A DNA stretch of 64,000 nucleotides. Source: CAVQWT01 sp963810815 (GTDB lineage: Bacteria > Pseudomonadota > Gammaproteobacteria > Burkholderiales > Casimicrobiaceae). How positions within the stretch are numbered: the first letter of the stretch is position 1; each line of letters starts with the position of its first letter. The notes under the pieces are model-generated. The model made no database searches. It saw only the letters and a list, made by a program, of their open reading frames with translations, and had not been told where the DNA came from. The position numbers and the translations under genes were made by a program. Below, in pieces: positions 16,801 to 25,367 of the stretch. The stretch spans positions 124,001 to 188,000 of the forward strand of contig CAWEPB010000004.1 of NCBI GenBank assembly GCA_963810815.1. Direction: 5' to 3'.

Positions 16801-19077
16801 TCAGGTGAGCTGCGGAGCATCGTTGGTGCTCCGGTAGTAGTAGTACGCGCTTTCGTAGCCGTACATGCCGTCGCGCAGGTCGACCTTGGTCATCAGCGCG
16901 CCGATCGGCGCGATGCCGGCCTGGCGCAGCCGCTTCAGCGCGGCGCGCAGGTGCGCCTTGCGCGTGTTGCCCGCGGCGACGACGAACAGCACCGACCCCA
17001 CCTGGTTGCCGAGCACCAGCGCATCGGCGATGCCCAGCACCGGCGGCGAATCGATGATCACCGACGGGAACCGCTTGCCCAGCTCGGCCAGCAGCCCCAG
17101 CAGCTTGGGTCCCGACAGCAGCTCGACGGGGTTCGGCGGCAGCGGCCCGGCCGGAATGAAGAACAGGTTGGGAACGGTCGTGGTGCGGACGACGCCGAGC
17201 GCCGGCAGGTCGCTCGACAGGTAGTTCGACAGCCCGCGGCTGTTGTCGACGCCCAGCAGCGTGTGCAGCGACGGATTGCGCAGGTCGGCGTCGATCAGCA
17301 GCACCTGCTGGCCGGTCTGCGCGAAGTTGATCGCCAGCGACAGCGCGGTCGTCGACTTGCCCTCCTTCGCCGTGGTGCTGGTGACGACGAGCTGCGGCGG
17401 CGCGCCCTCGCGCGTCGAGAACTGCAGCGCCGTGCGCACCGAGCGGTAGGCCTCGGCGAACGTCGATCGCGCGTCCAGGTGGGACAGCAGCCCGAGCACG
17501 CCGGTGGTCGGCCCCTTCCGGGACTTGATCAGCGGGATCACGCCCAGCACCGGCAGGTGCGCCACCCGCTCCATGTCCTCGGGGTGGTGCATGGTGTCGT
17601 CGAGGTACTCCAGGAAGAACACCAGCCCGAGGCCCAGGATCAGCCCCAGCACCGCCGCGATCTGCAGGTTCAGCGTCAGGTTGGGCTTGAACGGCGCGAT
17701 CGGCGTCAGCGCCGAGTCGACCACCGTCACGTTGTTGGTGCCGACCCCCGCCTCGACGCCGACTTCCTTCAGCCGCTGCAGCAGGCCGTCGTAGAGCTGG
17801 CGGTTGGTGTCGACCTCGCGCTTGAGGATGCTGTACCGGATGCTGCGGTCCTGCAGGTCGAGCACGTCCTTCTTGGACGCCTCGAGCTTGGCCACGACGC
17901 TCGCCTCCTGCTGCACCGCGACCTTGTACGTGCCCTCGATCGACCGGCGGACGATGTCGGACTCTTCCTTGATCTTCTTGTCGATCTCGTCGATCGACGC
18001 CTTCAGCTGCTGCATCTTGGGGAAGGCCGGCTTGTAGATGCGCAGCAGGTCCTGGTACTCGACCTGCAGCTTGGTGCGCTGCTCGCGCAGCGCTCCCATC
18101 GACTTGTTCTCGATCATCATCGGCGAGGACTCGGGGTTGTCCCGGAACTCGCGGTACAGCGCCTCGGCCTTGAGGCGATCCTCGCCGGCCTTGGCCGCGG
18201 CCGCGTTGTAGGAAGCCAGCGTCTGCGCCAGGATGTTCTGCTTCTCGTCGACGTTGATGATCTGCTGCTCGCGCTGGAACTCGACCAGCGCGCGCTCGGA
18301 GTCCTCGAGCCGCGCCTTGGTCTGCGCGAGCTTTTCCTCGAGGAAGGTCTTGGCGTACGACGACGCCTCGTAGCGCCGCTCGAGGTTGACGGCGATGTAG
18401 TTCTGCGCCAGCGCGGTCAGCGCGTCGGAGGCGAGCCGGGGGTCGGGCGAGTCGAACAGCACGCGCACCAGCCGCGAATTGCGGATGGGCTCCACGGTGA
18501 GCGAGCCCAGGAAGGCGCGCACCGCCGCGGCGTTGAGGCTGCGCGAGACGTCCGCCGCCGGCGGCTCGGGGGCCGCCTTGTCGCCCTCCTCCGCCCCGCG
18601 CCGGAAGAACCCCGACCACCAGGGCGCCGCCGCTTCCTCCCTGGCCGCGGACCGCTGCCGCAGGTTGAGCTGCTCGACCACGCGCTCGGCCAGCGTGCGG
18701 CTCTTCAGCAGTTCGTACTGGGTGCGGTAGAACTCGATGTCGCCGATCTCCTCGGGATCGACGCGGCCGCCCTTGAAGTCGATGACCCGCGACGCCTCGC
18801 GCTCGATCTTGAGCGTGATGGTCGCGCGGTAGATCGGCGTCGCCATCATCGTCGCCACCAGCGCGGTGACCAGCACGATGAGGAAGGCGGAGATCAGCAC
18901 CCACTTGCGCTTGACGACGACGCGCCAGAGGTCGCGGAAGTGGATCGCCTCGTCGTCCTCGGCCGCCGCTGCGGCCACCGGCGGCAGCACGAACGTGGAC
19001 AGCGCGGTCGACGGCCGGACCTGCAGGGCGCCCGCGTTCGCTGTCGGCGGGACGCCCGGTGTGTGGTTGTCGGGCAT
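16801..19077 (-). CDS. Wzc-type polysaccharide co-polymerase / tyrosine autokinase
   Basis: 758-residue inner-membrane BY-kinase that controls chain length and export. The Wzz domain lies at about residues 45-140, with membrane helix KWVLISAFLIVLVTALVATM. A long periplasmic coiled-coil part follows (to about 440) and a second helix (LNLQIAAVLGLILGLGLVFF). The cytoplasmic kinase has Walker A AKEGKST, Walker A' LLIDADLRNP and Walker B VIIDSPPV. It ends in a tyrosine cluster (MYGYESAYYYYRS), the autophosphorylated tail that a CpsB-type phosphatase would reset. The reading frame is intact. It starts just after the wza stop (9-bp gap) and is followed by the J-domain gene. Confidence 0.95.
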   Translation of the reverse strand: MPDNHTPGVPPTANAGALQVRPSTALSTFVLPPVAAAAAEDDEAIHFRDLWRVVVKRKWVLISAFLIVLVTALVATMMATPIYRATITLKIEREASRVIDFKGGRVDPEEIGDIEFYRTQYELLKSRTLAERVVEQLNLRQRSAAREEAAAPWWSGFFRRGAEEGDKAAPEPPAADVSRSLNAAAVRAFLGSLTVEPIRNSRLVRVLFDSPDPRLASDALTALAQNYIAVNLERRYEASSYAKTFLEEKLAQTKARLEDSERALVEFQREQQIINVDEKQNILAQTLASYNAAAAKAGEDRLKAEALYREFRDNPESSPMMIENKSMGALREQRTKLQVEYQDLLRIYKPAFPKMQQLKASIDEIDKKIKEESDIVRRSIEGTYKVAVQQEASVVAKLEASKKDVLDLQDRSIRYSILKREVDTNRQLYDGLLQRLKEVGVEAGVGTNNVTVVDSALTPIAPFKPNLTLNLQIAAVLGLILGLGLVFFLEYLDDTMHHPEDMERVAHLPVLGVIPLIKSRKGPTTGVLGLLSHLDARSTFAEAYRSVRTALQFSTREGAPPQLVVTSTTAKEGKSTTALSLAINFAQTGQQVLLIDADLRNPSLHTLLGVDNSRGLSNYLSSDLPALGVVRTTTVPNLFFIPAGPLPPNPVELLSGPKLLGLLAELGKRFPSVIIDSPPVLGIADALVLGNQVGSVLFVVAAGNTRKAHLRAALKRLRQAGIAPIGALMTKVDLRDGMYGYESAYYYYRSTNDAPQLT

Positions 19078-19086
19078 GCGCGCGGA

Positions 19087-19932
19087 TCAGTACCGGGGCA
19101 GGTAATTCAGCGGATTGAGGATGTTGATGATGTCGCCGAGGATCGAATCGCGCAGCGCGACGCGGCCGGGCGAGCGCTTGACCACGACGACGTCCTCGTT
19201 GACCAGCGACGGGTCCTCCATCTCGCCGACGCGGATCTTCTCGATGTCGAAGGTCAGGATCTTCTTGTCGTTGCCGTCGCGGCGATAGACCGTCACCTCG
19301 GTCATGTCGGCGAGCGGTCCCGCGCCGCCGCCGATGGCGATCGCCTGCACCAGCGAGGTCTGGCCGCGCATCGGGTAGATGCCCGGCTTGGCCACCGCGC
19401 CCGCGAGCGTGATCCGCTGGCTGGTGAACTCCTTGATGAACACCGACACCTGCGGATCCTGCAGGTAGTCCTTGGCGTATTTCATGGCGATCAGCGCCTC
19501 GGCTTCCTGGCCGGTGAGCCCGCCCAGGGCCACCGTGCCGATCAGCGGCAGCGAAATGGCGCCGCGCGAATTCACCCGGACCTCGCGCTTGAGATTCTCG
19601 ATGCCGAAGACCTGGATCTCGATCAGGTCCTGCGGGCCGATGCGGTAATCGTCGGCGGGAACCTCGCCGGCGGGCAGCTTGGCGACGCGCGGCGCATCGG
19701 GGGCGACGGGCGCGGAAACGTCACCCGGAAGGCCCTGCGGGACATCGCCGATGCGCGTGACCAACGGAGCGGTCAACGGGGCGGATGCGGGATCGGACCC
19801 GACCGGGGCGGCCGGCGACACCTTGCCCGGTGGAGTGACCGCCTGGGCCAGCACCGGCCCCGACACCGCCAGGCCGACGGCGAACAGCAGCGCGCCGATC
19901 CCGGCCGCCGGCGCGCGGAGAATCGTGTGCAT
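19087..19932 (-). CDS. Outer-membrane polysaccharide export protein (Wza family)
   Basis: 281 residues from the ATG at 19932 (a TTG at 19953 is in frame). It has a signal peptide with Leu/Val core ending near GPVLAQA. I see no lipobox Cys, unlike classical lipoprotein Wza. The PES domain starts at DDYRIGPQDLIEIQVFGIENL, followed by a SLBB-like domain with RITLAGAVAKPGIYPM and the C-terminal pore-proximal stretch GDIINILNPLNYLPRY. It is the first gene of the minus-strand export operon, divergent from the lasso cluster with about 145 bp between the two starts; I see no convincing promoter hexamers for it there. Confidence 0.93.
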   Translation of the reverse strand: MHTILRAPAAGIGALLFAVGLAVSGPVLAQAVTPPGKVSPAAPVGSDPASAPLTAPLVTRIGDVPQGLPGDVSAPVAPDAPRVAKLPAGEVPADDYRIGPQDLIEIQVFGIENLKREVRVNSRGAISLPLIGTVALGGLTGQEAEALIAMKYAKDYLQDPQVSVFIKEFTSQRITLAGAVAKPGIYPMRGQTSLVQAIAIGGGAGPLADMTEVTVYRRDGNDKKILTFDIEKIRVGEMEDPSLVNEDVVVVKRSPGRVALRDSILGDIINILNPLNYLPRY

Positions 19933-20076
19933 TGGGTCGAAATGCCGGATCAAGCGCGCTCAGCCGGAAGGGGACGTGTTTTCGGGCAACGGATAACCGC
20001 ATAAGGTACCATTCCATTGACATATCCGGCAACTTTCCGCCCCTCGGCGACGGGCGCGCAAGCTAGAATTCGAGAC

Positions 20077-20343
20077 ATGAAAGTCACCATTCCCGAGACC
20101 GTGCTGTCCACCGAACTCCAGAACGAGGGCGTGCTGCTCGACCTCGAAACGGGCGAGTACTTCGGCCTCGACGAGGTCGGCATGGACATGTGGAAGGTCC
20201 TGTCCACCTGCGCGACGGTGGAAGCCGCGCGCGCAACGCTGCTCGGGCAGTACGACGTCACCGAGGACGTGCTGACCCGCGACCTCGACGAGCTGATCGC
20301 CACGCTGGCGGAGCGGAAGCTGCTGCGGGTCACCGATGAGTAG
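20077..20343 (+). CDS. Lasso peptide B1 protein (PqqD-like RiPP recognition element)
   Basis: 88-residue PqqD-fold protein. In split lasso systems B1 binds the leader peptide and delivers the precursor to the B2 protease. It has the PqqD pattern: a beta hairpin with GVLLDLETGEYFGLDEVGMDMW and three helices (VEAARATLLGQYDV, RDLDELIATLAERKLL). The start ATG at 20077 is preferred; an upstream in-frame region has no ribosome site. It overlaps the B2 gene by 8 bp. All three precursor candidates of the cluster share one leader motif, so this single B1 could serve all of them. Confidence 0.88.
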   Translation: MKVTIPETVLSTELQNEGVLLDLETGEYFGLDEVGMDMWKVLSTCATVEAARATLLGQYDVTEDVLTRDLDELIATLAERKLLRVTDE

Positions 20344-20812
20344 GTGGCGCAAGCTGCGCGCGCTGTCGTGGGCCGATCGGCGGGTGCTGCTGCAGGCGGC
20401 GGTGCTGCTGGTCCAGGCGCGGCTGACCGTGCCGCACCTCGATTTCCGCGCCGACCCGGGCGCTGCGGACGGGGCGCATTCCCCGGCGCCGGCTGCCGCG
20501 GCGCTGCAACGTGCGCAGGCGATCGCCCGCCTCGTCGGCATCGCGGCGGCCCATGTCCCCGTCGACGTCGCGTGCCTGCACCGCTCGCTGGTGCTGTGGC
20601 GGCTGCTGCGCGACCGGGGCATCCCCTGCGAGCTGCGGCTGGGCGCCGGCACCGCCGGCGGCGCGTTCGAGGCGCACGCGTGGGTGGAATGCGCGGGGGT
20701 GGCGCTGAACGAGGGCGCCGACCACCTGTCGCGCTACCGCCCGTTCGGCCGGGCCGTGATGCCGGTGGGACGGCGCCCGCGGTGGCGGCTCGCGACCCGA
20801 CGCGTGTCGTGA
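20336..20812 (+). CDS. Lasso peptide B2 leader protease (transglutaminase-like)
   Basis: 158 residues of the transglutaminase-like lasso B2 family, which removes the leader so the core's new N-terminus can be cyclised. Catalytic residues visible: Cys80 in VDVACLHRSLVLWRLL and His114 in EAHAWVECAGVALNEG; the third residue is Asn125 or a nearby acidic residue. The length is normal for a stand-alone B2. It overlaps B1 upstream by 8 bp and the cyclase start downstream as GTGA, so the three are translationally coupled. Confidence 0.9.
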   Translation: MSRWRKLRALSWADRRVLLQAAVLLVQARLTVPHLDFRADPGAADGAHSPAPAAAALQRAQAIARLVGIAAAHVPVDVACLHRSLVLWRLLRDRGIPCELRLGAGTAGGAFEAHAWVECAGVALNEGADHLSRYRPFGRAVMPVGRRPRWRLATRRVS

Positions 20813-22687
20813 TCGCGGGAGTCGTTTCCCGCCACCTCGACGACACCGCCGTCGGGTCGATCCGGACCCTCTCCCGCGCACTGGACGGGTCGGTCGCGAC
20901 CTGGCGCAACGAGGGTGCGCCGGCGATCTGGCTCGCCGGCACCGGATTTCCTTCCGTTCCAGCAGGCACCCGACCCGGCGGCGGGCCTGCCCGCCGGTCG
21001 GCACCGGTGGTCGCCTTCGATGGCAGGCTGCACCATGTCGCCGACGTTCGACCGTGGGTGGGCCGCGCGGCCGCTGCCGCCGGCGGCAACGCGGCCGACG
21101 CGATCGCCGGGATCTATCGCAGTGCCGGCGAGGCCGTCCTCGACCATATCGTCGGCGATTTCGCGTTCGCGCTCTGGGATCCGGAGGCGCGCGAGCTCAT
21201 GCTCGCCACCGACCCGATGGGCCTGCGACCGCTGTACTACGCGCAGTGCCCGGACCGCGGCATGCTGGCCTTCGCCTCGCACTCGTCGACGCTGCGCGCA
21301 CTCGACTGGGTCGGCAGCGACGTCGACGACGAGGCCGTCGTCGCCCACCTGCTCGACCTGCCGCGCGACCCCGGTCGCAGCTTTTTCCGGAACATCCGCT
21401 CGCTGCCCAGCGGCCACCGGCTGCGGTGGCGAGCAGGCAGGGTGGAGGTCGCCAGGTACTGGGGCCCGCGGTTCGCCCCGTCGGGCATCGGGTCGGTGGA
21501 CGAGATGCTCGAGGCGTTCGAACACAGCTTTCGCACGGCGGTGGCCGAGCGCCTCGATCCTGCCGCGCCGACGGCGATCCTGATGAGCGGCGGCTACGAC
21601 TCGACGGCCGTCGCGGGCGCCGCCGCGGCGCTGCGCCGGGAGACCCCGACCGCGGTGCCGGTGCTGGCTGCGATCTCCGCCACCTTCGGCGACCTGCCCT
21701 GCGACGAATCGTCGCGGATCGACATGGCCTTGGCCGCCAACGGGCTGCCGGGCCACCGGGTCTGCCCGCTGGGCCGGGGCATCACCATCGACTCGATGCG
21801 ACGCGACGTCGTCCGCCACGATGCCCCGTTCGTGAATTTCCAGGCCCCGTTTGCCGCCGACTATTCGGCGATCGCCCGCGATCTCGGCGTCACGACGCTG
21901 ATGACGGGCCTGGGCGGCGACGAACTGACCATCGACTTCGACTACCAGATCGACTTCGCGCGGACGATGGGCGCCCGGCGCTTTCTGACGACCGTTCGCC
22001 GCGTGGCCCGAATCGAGCAGCCGTTCGCGCTGGAGCACCGCGATCGGCCTCGCCCGGCAACTGTGTCCGGACCCGATCAAGGCACCGTACCGGGCACTGC
22101 GGCGGCCCGGACGGCGCCGTGAGCGCGAGCGCGCCGAGGGCTGGCTGCAGCCGCACGCGCAGCGCGTCGCGGCGGAACTGCGGGCGCGGCCCCCCGCGCC
22201 GCCGGTCGGTCTCGGTTCGCACACGCAGGAGGTGCGATGGCGCACGATCGGGCATCCGGCCGCGGAATTCGCGCGACGGTGGTTTGCCGTGGAAACGGCC
22301 GCGTCCGGATTCGAGCTCGCCTGCCCGCTGCTCGATCGCAGGCTGTTCGAACTCGTCTTCGGCACCGATCCCCGCTGGCTGCCGCGGAGCTCGGACCGCG
22401 GCGAGTACAAGCCGCTGATCGCCAGGGGCCTCCGCGCGTACGCGCCGAAGGAACTGGTTGGCGCGTACTGGAAGGTCGGGTTCGAAAGCTATAATCAGCA
22501 CGTCATGCGCCTGAGCCTCGACGCGATCGAGCGCTGGCTGTTCGATGCGCCGGACTGGAAGGCCGAACGCTTCGTTTCGCGCGCCTCGGCAATGCAGGCG
22601 CTGCGCGACTGCCGCGACGAGCCGGACAGGTCGATGTTCCGGGTCGAGGCGATCATCGGTCTGGAAACGTGGCTGCGGGAACTTTGA
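20809..22687 (+). CDS. Lasso peptide cyclase C1 (asparagine-synthetase-like; one indel)
   Basis: ATP-dependent macrolactam synthetase related to AsnB, about 625 codons. The start is the GTG at 20809. The N-terminal glutaminase-like domain opens VIAGVVSRHLD with no Cys at position 2, so it cannot hydrolyse glutamine, as expected for lasso cyclases. The PP-loop S260GGYDST and later MTGLGGDELTIDFD are present. The reading frame breaks near 22,030. The C-terminal part continues in another frame (STAIGLARQLCPDPIKAPY, then EYKPLIARGLRAYAPKELV) and stops at 22,687. The downstream neighbour, 30 bp away, is the conventional precursor A1, which C1 probably cyclises. Confidence 0.87.
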
Positions 22688-22717
22688 AGCCGCACCCTTT
22701 GCGGCAATGGGGAATCG

Positions 22718-22921
22718 ATGACGGAAACCATGGCGCCGGCCAACGCTCCGAATCACCCGGCTTCGTCGGAAGAGCCGAAGCATGAATCGCGCAAGCCCTA
22801 TGCCACGCCGTCGCTGTCGGCGCTTGGCAACGTCCGCGATCTCACTCGCGCAGGACAGGCGAGCAGCAACCGTGACTTCGGCGGCGCAAACATGCGCAAG
22901 CTGCTGCCGCAAATCGGCTGA
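22718..22921 (+). CDS. Lasso peptide precursor A1
   Basis: 67-residue precursor with ATG after GGGGA. The leader has the lasso motif RKPYATPSLSALG (residues 25-37) recognised by B1, and ends LTRA. Thr43 sits at the conserved -2 position, so the core would start at Ala45 and run to Gly67 (23 residues). Asp53 is then core residue 9, giving a nine-membered ring closed between the Ala1 amine and the Asp9 side chain. Ala1 is uncommon but known in caulonodin-type lasso peptides. The tail contains three basic residues (Arg8 in the ring; Arg16 and Lys17 after it). The assignment rests on the motif, register and gene context; the product itself is inferred. Confidence 0.85.
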   Translation: MTETMAPANAPNHPASSEEPKHESRKPYATPSLSALGNVRDLTRAGQASSNRDFGGANMRKLLPQIG

Positions 22922-22937
22922 CGCTGCGGTGGCGGCC

Positions 22938-22961
22938 ACGGGCGATTCGGCGGCCGCCCGT
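22938..22961 (+). promoter_or_regulatory. Hairpin between precursor A1 and cyclase C2
   Basis: ACGGGCG (22938-22944) and CGCCCGT (22955-22961) can pair around a 10-nt loop, 16 bp after the A1 stop and just before C2. No T-run follows. RiPP clusters often have a partial terminator here to keep precursor mRNA in excess; that role is inferred. Confidence 0.35.
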
Positions 22962-22978
22962 CCGCGATCGCACCGCGC

Positions 22979-24867
22979 ATGAGCGGAATCGCCGGCATCA
23001 TCCATTTCGACGGCGCGCCCGTCGCGCCGGGCCTGGTCGAGTCGATGACCGGCGCCATGGCCCATCGCGGTCCCGACGGGATCGACCACTGGGCCAAGGG
23101 ATCGGTCGCGCTCGGCCAGTGCATGCTGCGCACCACGCCGGAGTCGCTGGAAGAACACCAGCCGCTGACCAACGAGGACGAAAGCCTGGTCCTGGTCATG
23201 GACGGGCGCGTCGACAACTGGGAGGAGCTGCGGCGGGAACTGCTGGCGCGCGGCGCCGTGCTGCGCAACCGCTCGGACGCCGAGCTGGTGCTGCGGGCCT
23301 TCGAGACCTGGGGGCGCGACTGTCTTCCGCACATCGACGGCGATTTCGCGCTGGTGATCTGGGATGCGCGCCGGCGCGAGGCCTTCTGCGCCCGCGACCG
23401 CATCGGCAACAAGCCGTTCCACTACCACTGGGACGGCAGGACGTTCTCCTTCGCGTCGGAACTGCACGCGATCCTGGCGCTGCCGTGGGTGCGCGAGGAG
23501 CTGAACGAAGGGATGGTGGCGGAGTTCCTGGCCAACGAATGGCACTCGCGCGACGAGACGTTCTGGCAGGGCGTGCTGCGGCTGGTGGCGGCGCACCGGA
23601 TGGTCGTCGATGCGCGCGGGCCGCGCTCCGAGCAGTATTGGGAGCCGGACCTCGAGGCCACGATGCCCTGCACCAGCGACGACGAGCACGCCGAGTACTA
23701 CCGGGCGCTCTTCACGGACGTGGTGCGGCGGATGTCCCGCTCGTCGCAACCGCTCGCCTGCGAGGTGAGCGGCGGGCTGGATTCTTCGGCGATCTTTGCC
23801 GTGGCGGAGCATCTGCGCCGGCAGCAGAGGCTGCTGGCACCCGGCGTCGACGGTTACACGCTGGCGTTCCACGATGACCGGGACGCCAACGACTTGCCCT
23901 ATGCAAGGGCGGTCGGCGAGCATCTCGGCGTGGCAATCCGCGAGGTCGCGCCGTCACGGATGCCGCTTTCCTGGTACCGCGACTGGGCGCGCCGCTATCG
24001 CGAATTTCCCTCGTACCCGAACGGCGTGATGGGGCTGGGCATCCGGGAGGAAGCGCGGCGCCGTGGCAGCCGGGCGTTGCTGGTCGGCGTGGGCGGCGAC
24101 GAGTGGCTGTGCGGGAGCCACAGCTACTACGCCGAGGCGTTGATCGCGAAGCAGTGGCGGACGTTCGTTCGACTACCTGGACGCGGATCGTCGCGAAGTG
24201 GGACTGCGCAAGGAGCCTCTGGTGGGCGTTTCGCCACGGGTTCTATCCGCTGCTGCCGGAGGGCGTGAGGGGCCTCGTGCGGAACGTCCTGATCGGCCGC
24301 CGACGTGACGAGGACATCGACCGGCTGGCCTGGCTTGCGCCGGCCATGAAAGCGTTGGCGCAACAGCGGCGCAACAGACATTCCGCGCCGGCGGCAGTTC
24401 CAGCGGGAACGATCAGCCAACGCGGGCAATGCGCTCTCGCTCGACGGGGGCGTATTCGACCCTTGCCCGCGAACTGGAGGAAAGGATGGCGGCGAGTGTC
24501 GGGCATCGAATTGCGTCGTCCGTTCTTCGACGCGAGGATGGTCCAGTTCGCCATTTCGACCTCTCCGCAGTTGAGGTTGCGGGGGCGCGTCGACAAATAC
24601 CTGCACCGCCAGGCCATGCAGGGGCTGCTGCCGGACGCCGTGCTGTCGCGGGAGCAAAAGGCCGAATTCTCGGTGACATTCCGCTGGTACCTGCCTGATC
24701 TCGAACGGATGCTTGCTGCGGACGATCTCAACCGGAGCGGCCATTGGGTCGACCGCGTCAATGCCATGCAGCTGTATCATCGAGCGATTTGCAACCAGCA
24801 TTCCAGCGTGCCCTTGTGGCTACTCTGGACACTGTTCGGATGCAAAGCGCTGGTTTCAGGGCCCTGA
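22979..24867 (+). CDS. Second lasso peptide cyclase C2 (asparagine-synthetase-like; several indels)
   Basis: A second AsnB-like cyclase, about 630 codons. It opens MSGIAGIIHFDGAPV with Ser in place of the catalytic Cys2, so it lacks glutaminase activity, the pattern of lasso cyclases. The N-terminal domain is otherwise complete (MAHRGPDGIDHW, then GDFALVIWDARR). The PP-loop is S264GGLDSS and the later ATPase block is LLVGVGGDEWLCGSHSYY. From about 24,170 the frame shifts, with further breaks near 24,390, 24,460 and 24,500. The C-terminus continues with IELRRPFFDARMVQFA and LPDAVLSREQKAEFS. Its position directly before the two S74-fused precursors suggests it is their dedicated cyclase. Confidence 0.85.
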
Positions 24868-24923
24868 TAGCATTTGGCTCATGATTTCTCGCGACAGCGA
24901 CACCATGACCTATGGAGTTTCCA

Positions 24924-25319
24924 ATGAGCGACGCAGTATCGCGGCCCGCGGCGGGCCACATACCGACACCATCAGCCAGGAAGCCCTATCGGCGGCCTCG
25001 GCTGCAGTCGTTGGGCAAGCTGCACCTGCAGACGCAGGGATCGGGCGGGAACGGGGAAGATGGCGCACTGGGCATGACGATGATGTCCGACCGGCGCGCC
25101 AAGGAAGGCATCGTCCGCATCGGCGAACATCCCATTGGCCTCGGCCTCTACCTCTTCGACTACAAGCCCGAGTTTCGCGCTGCGTGGGGCCACGGCCGTC
25201 AGTTCGGCGTGATGGCCGACGAAGTCGAGAGGATCATGCCGCAAGCCGTGTCGGCTCAGGCGGACGGCTACCAGGTGGTCGACTACGGGATGCTGGGGAT
25301 CAGCCGCGCGCGTCACTGA
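24924..25319 (+). CDS. Lasso-like precursor A2 fused to a peptidase S74 self-cleaving chaperone domain
   Basis: 131 residues. The start is the ATG at 24924 (GGAG 6 bp before), giving the same leader length as A3; an ATG at 24912 is in frame. The leader motif RKPYRRPRLQSLG (19-31) is in the same register as in A1, with Thr37 at -2 and Gly39 as core residue 1. The core GSGGNGEDGALGMTMMS has acidic residues at positions 7 and 8. From Ser55 the protein is an S74/ICA domain (SDRRAKEGIVRIG, YLFDYKPEF, GVMADEVERIMPQAV, VDYGMLG) as found at the C-terminus of phage tail spikes. Ser55 and Lys60 match the Ser/Lys catalytic pair (S911/K916 of phage K1F endosialidase). No phage genes are nearby. Confidence 0.82.
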   Translation: MSDAVSRPAAGHIPTPSARKPYRRPRLQSLGKLHLQTQGSGGNGEDGALGMTMMSDRRAKEGIVRIGEHPIGLGLYLFDYKPEFRAAWGHGRQFGVMADEVERIMPQAVSAQADGYQVVDYGMLGISRARH

Positions 25320-25367
25320 AGCGCGCCGACGGTCAGGCGATACAATGTTAGGCTGAAGGTATTTCCC

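Noticed and set aside
15472..20004. 1510-codon open frame on the plus strand
   Set aside because: It is antisense to wza, the Wzc-type kinase and the J-domain gene, all with clear motifs. The composition is a GC-rich shadow without domain motifs.
19933..20076. Strong promoter TTGACA (20017-20022) for the lasso operon
   Set aside because: No -10 at a usable distance; the nearest TAGAAT is 41 bp downstream.
22979..24867. C2 as an ordinary asparagine synthetase
   Set aside because: Ser replaces the essential Cys2, and it is embedded between lasso precursors.
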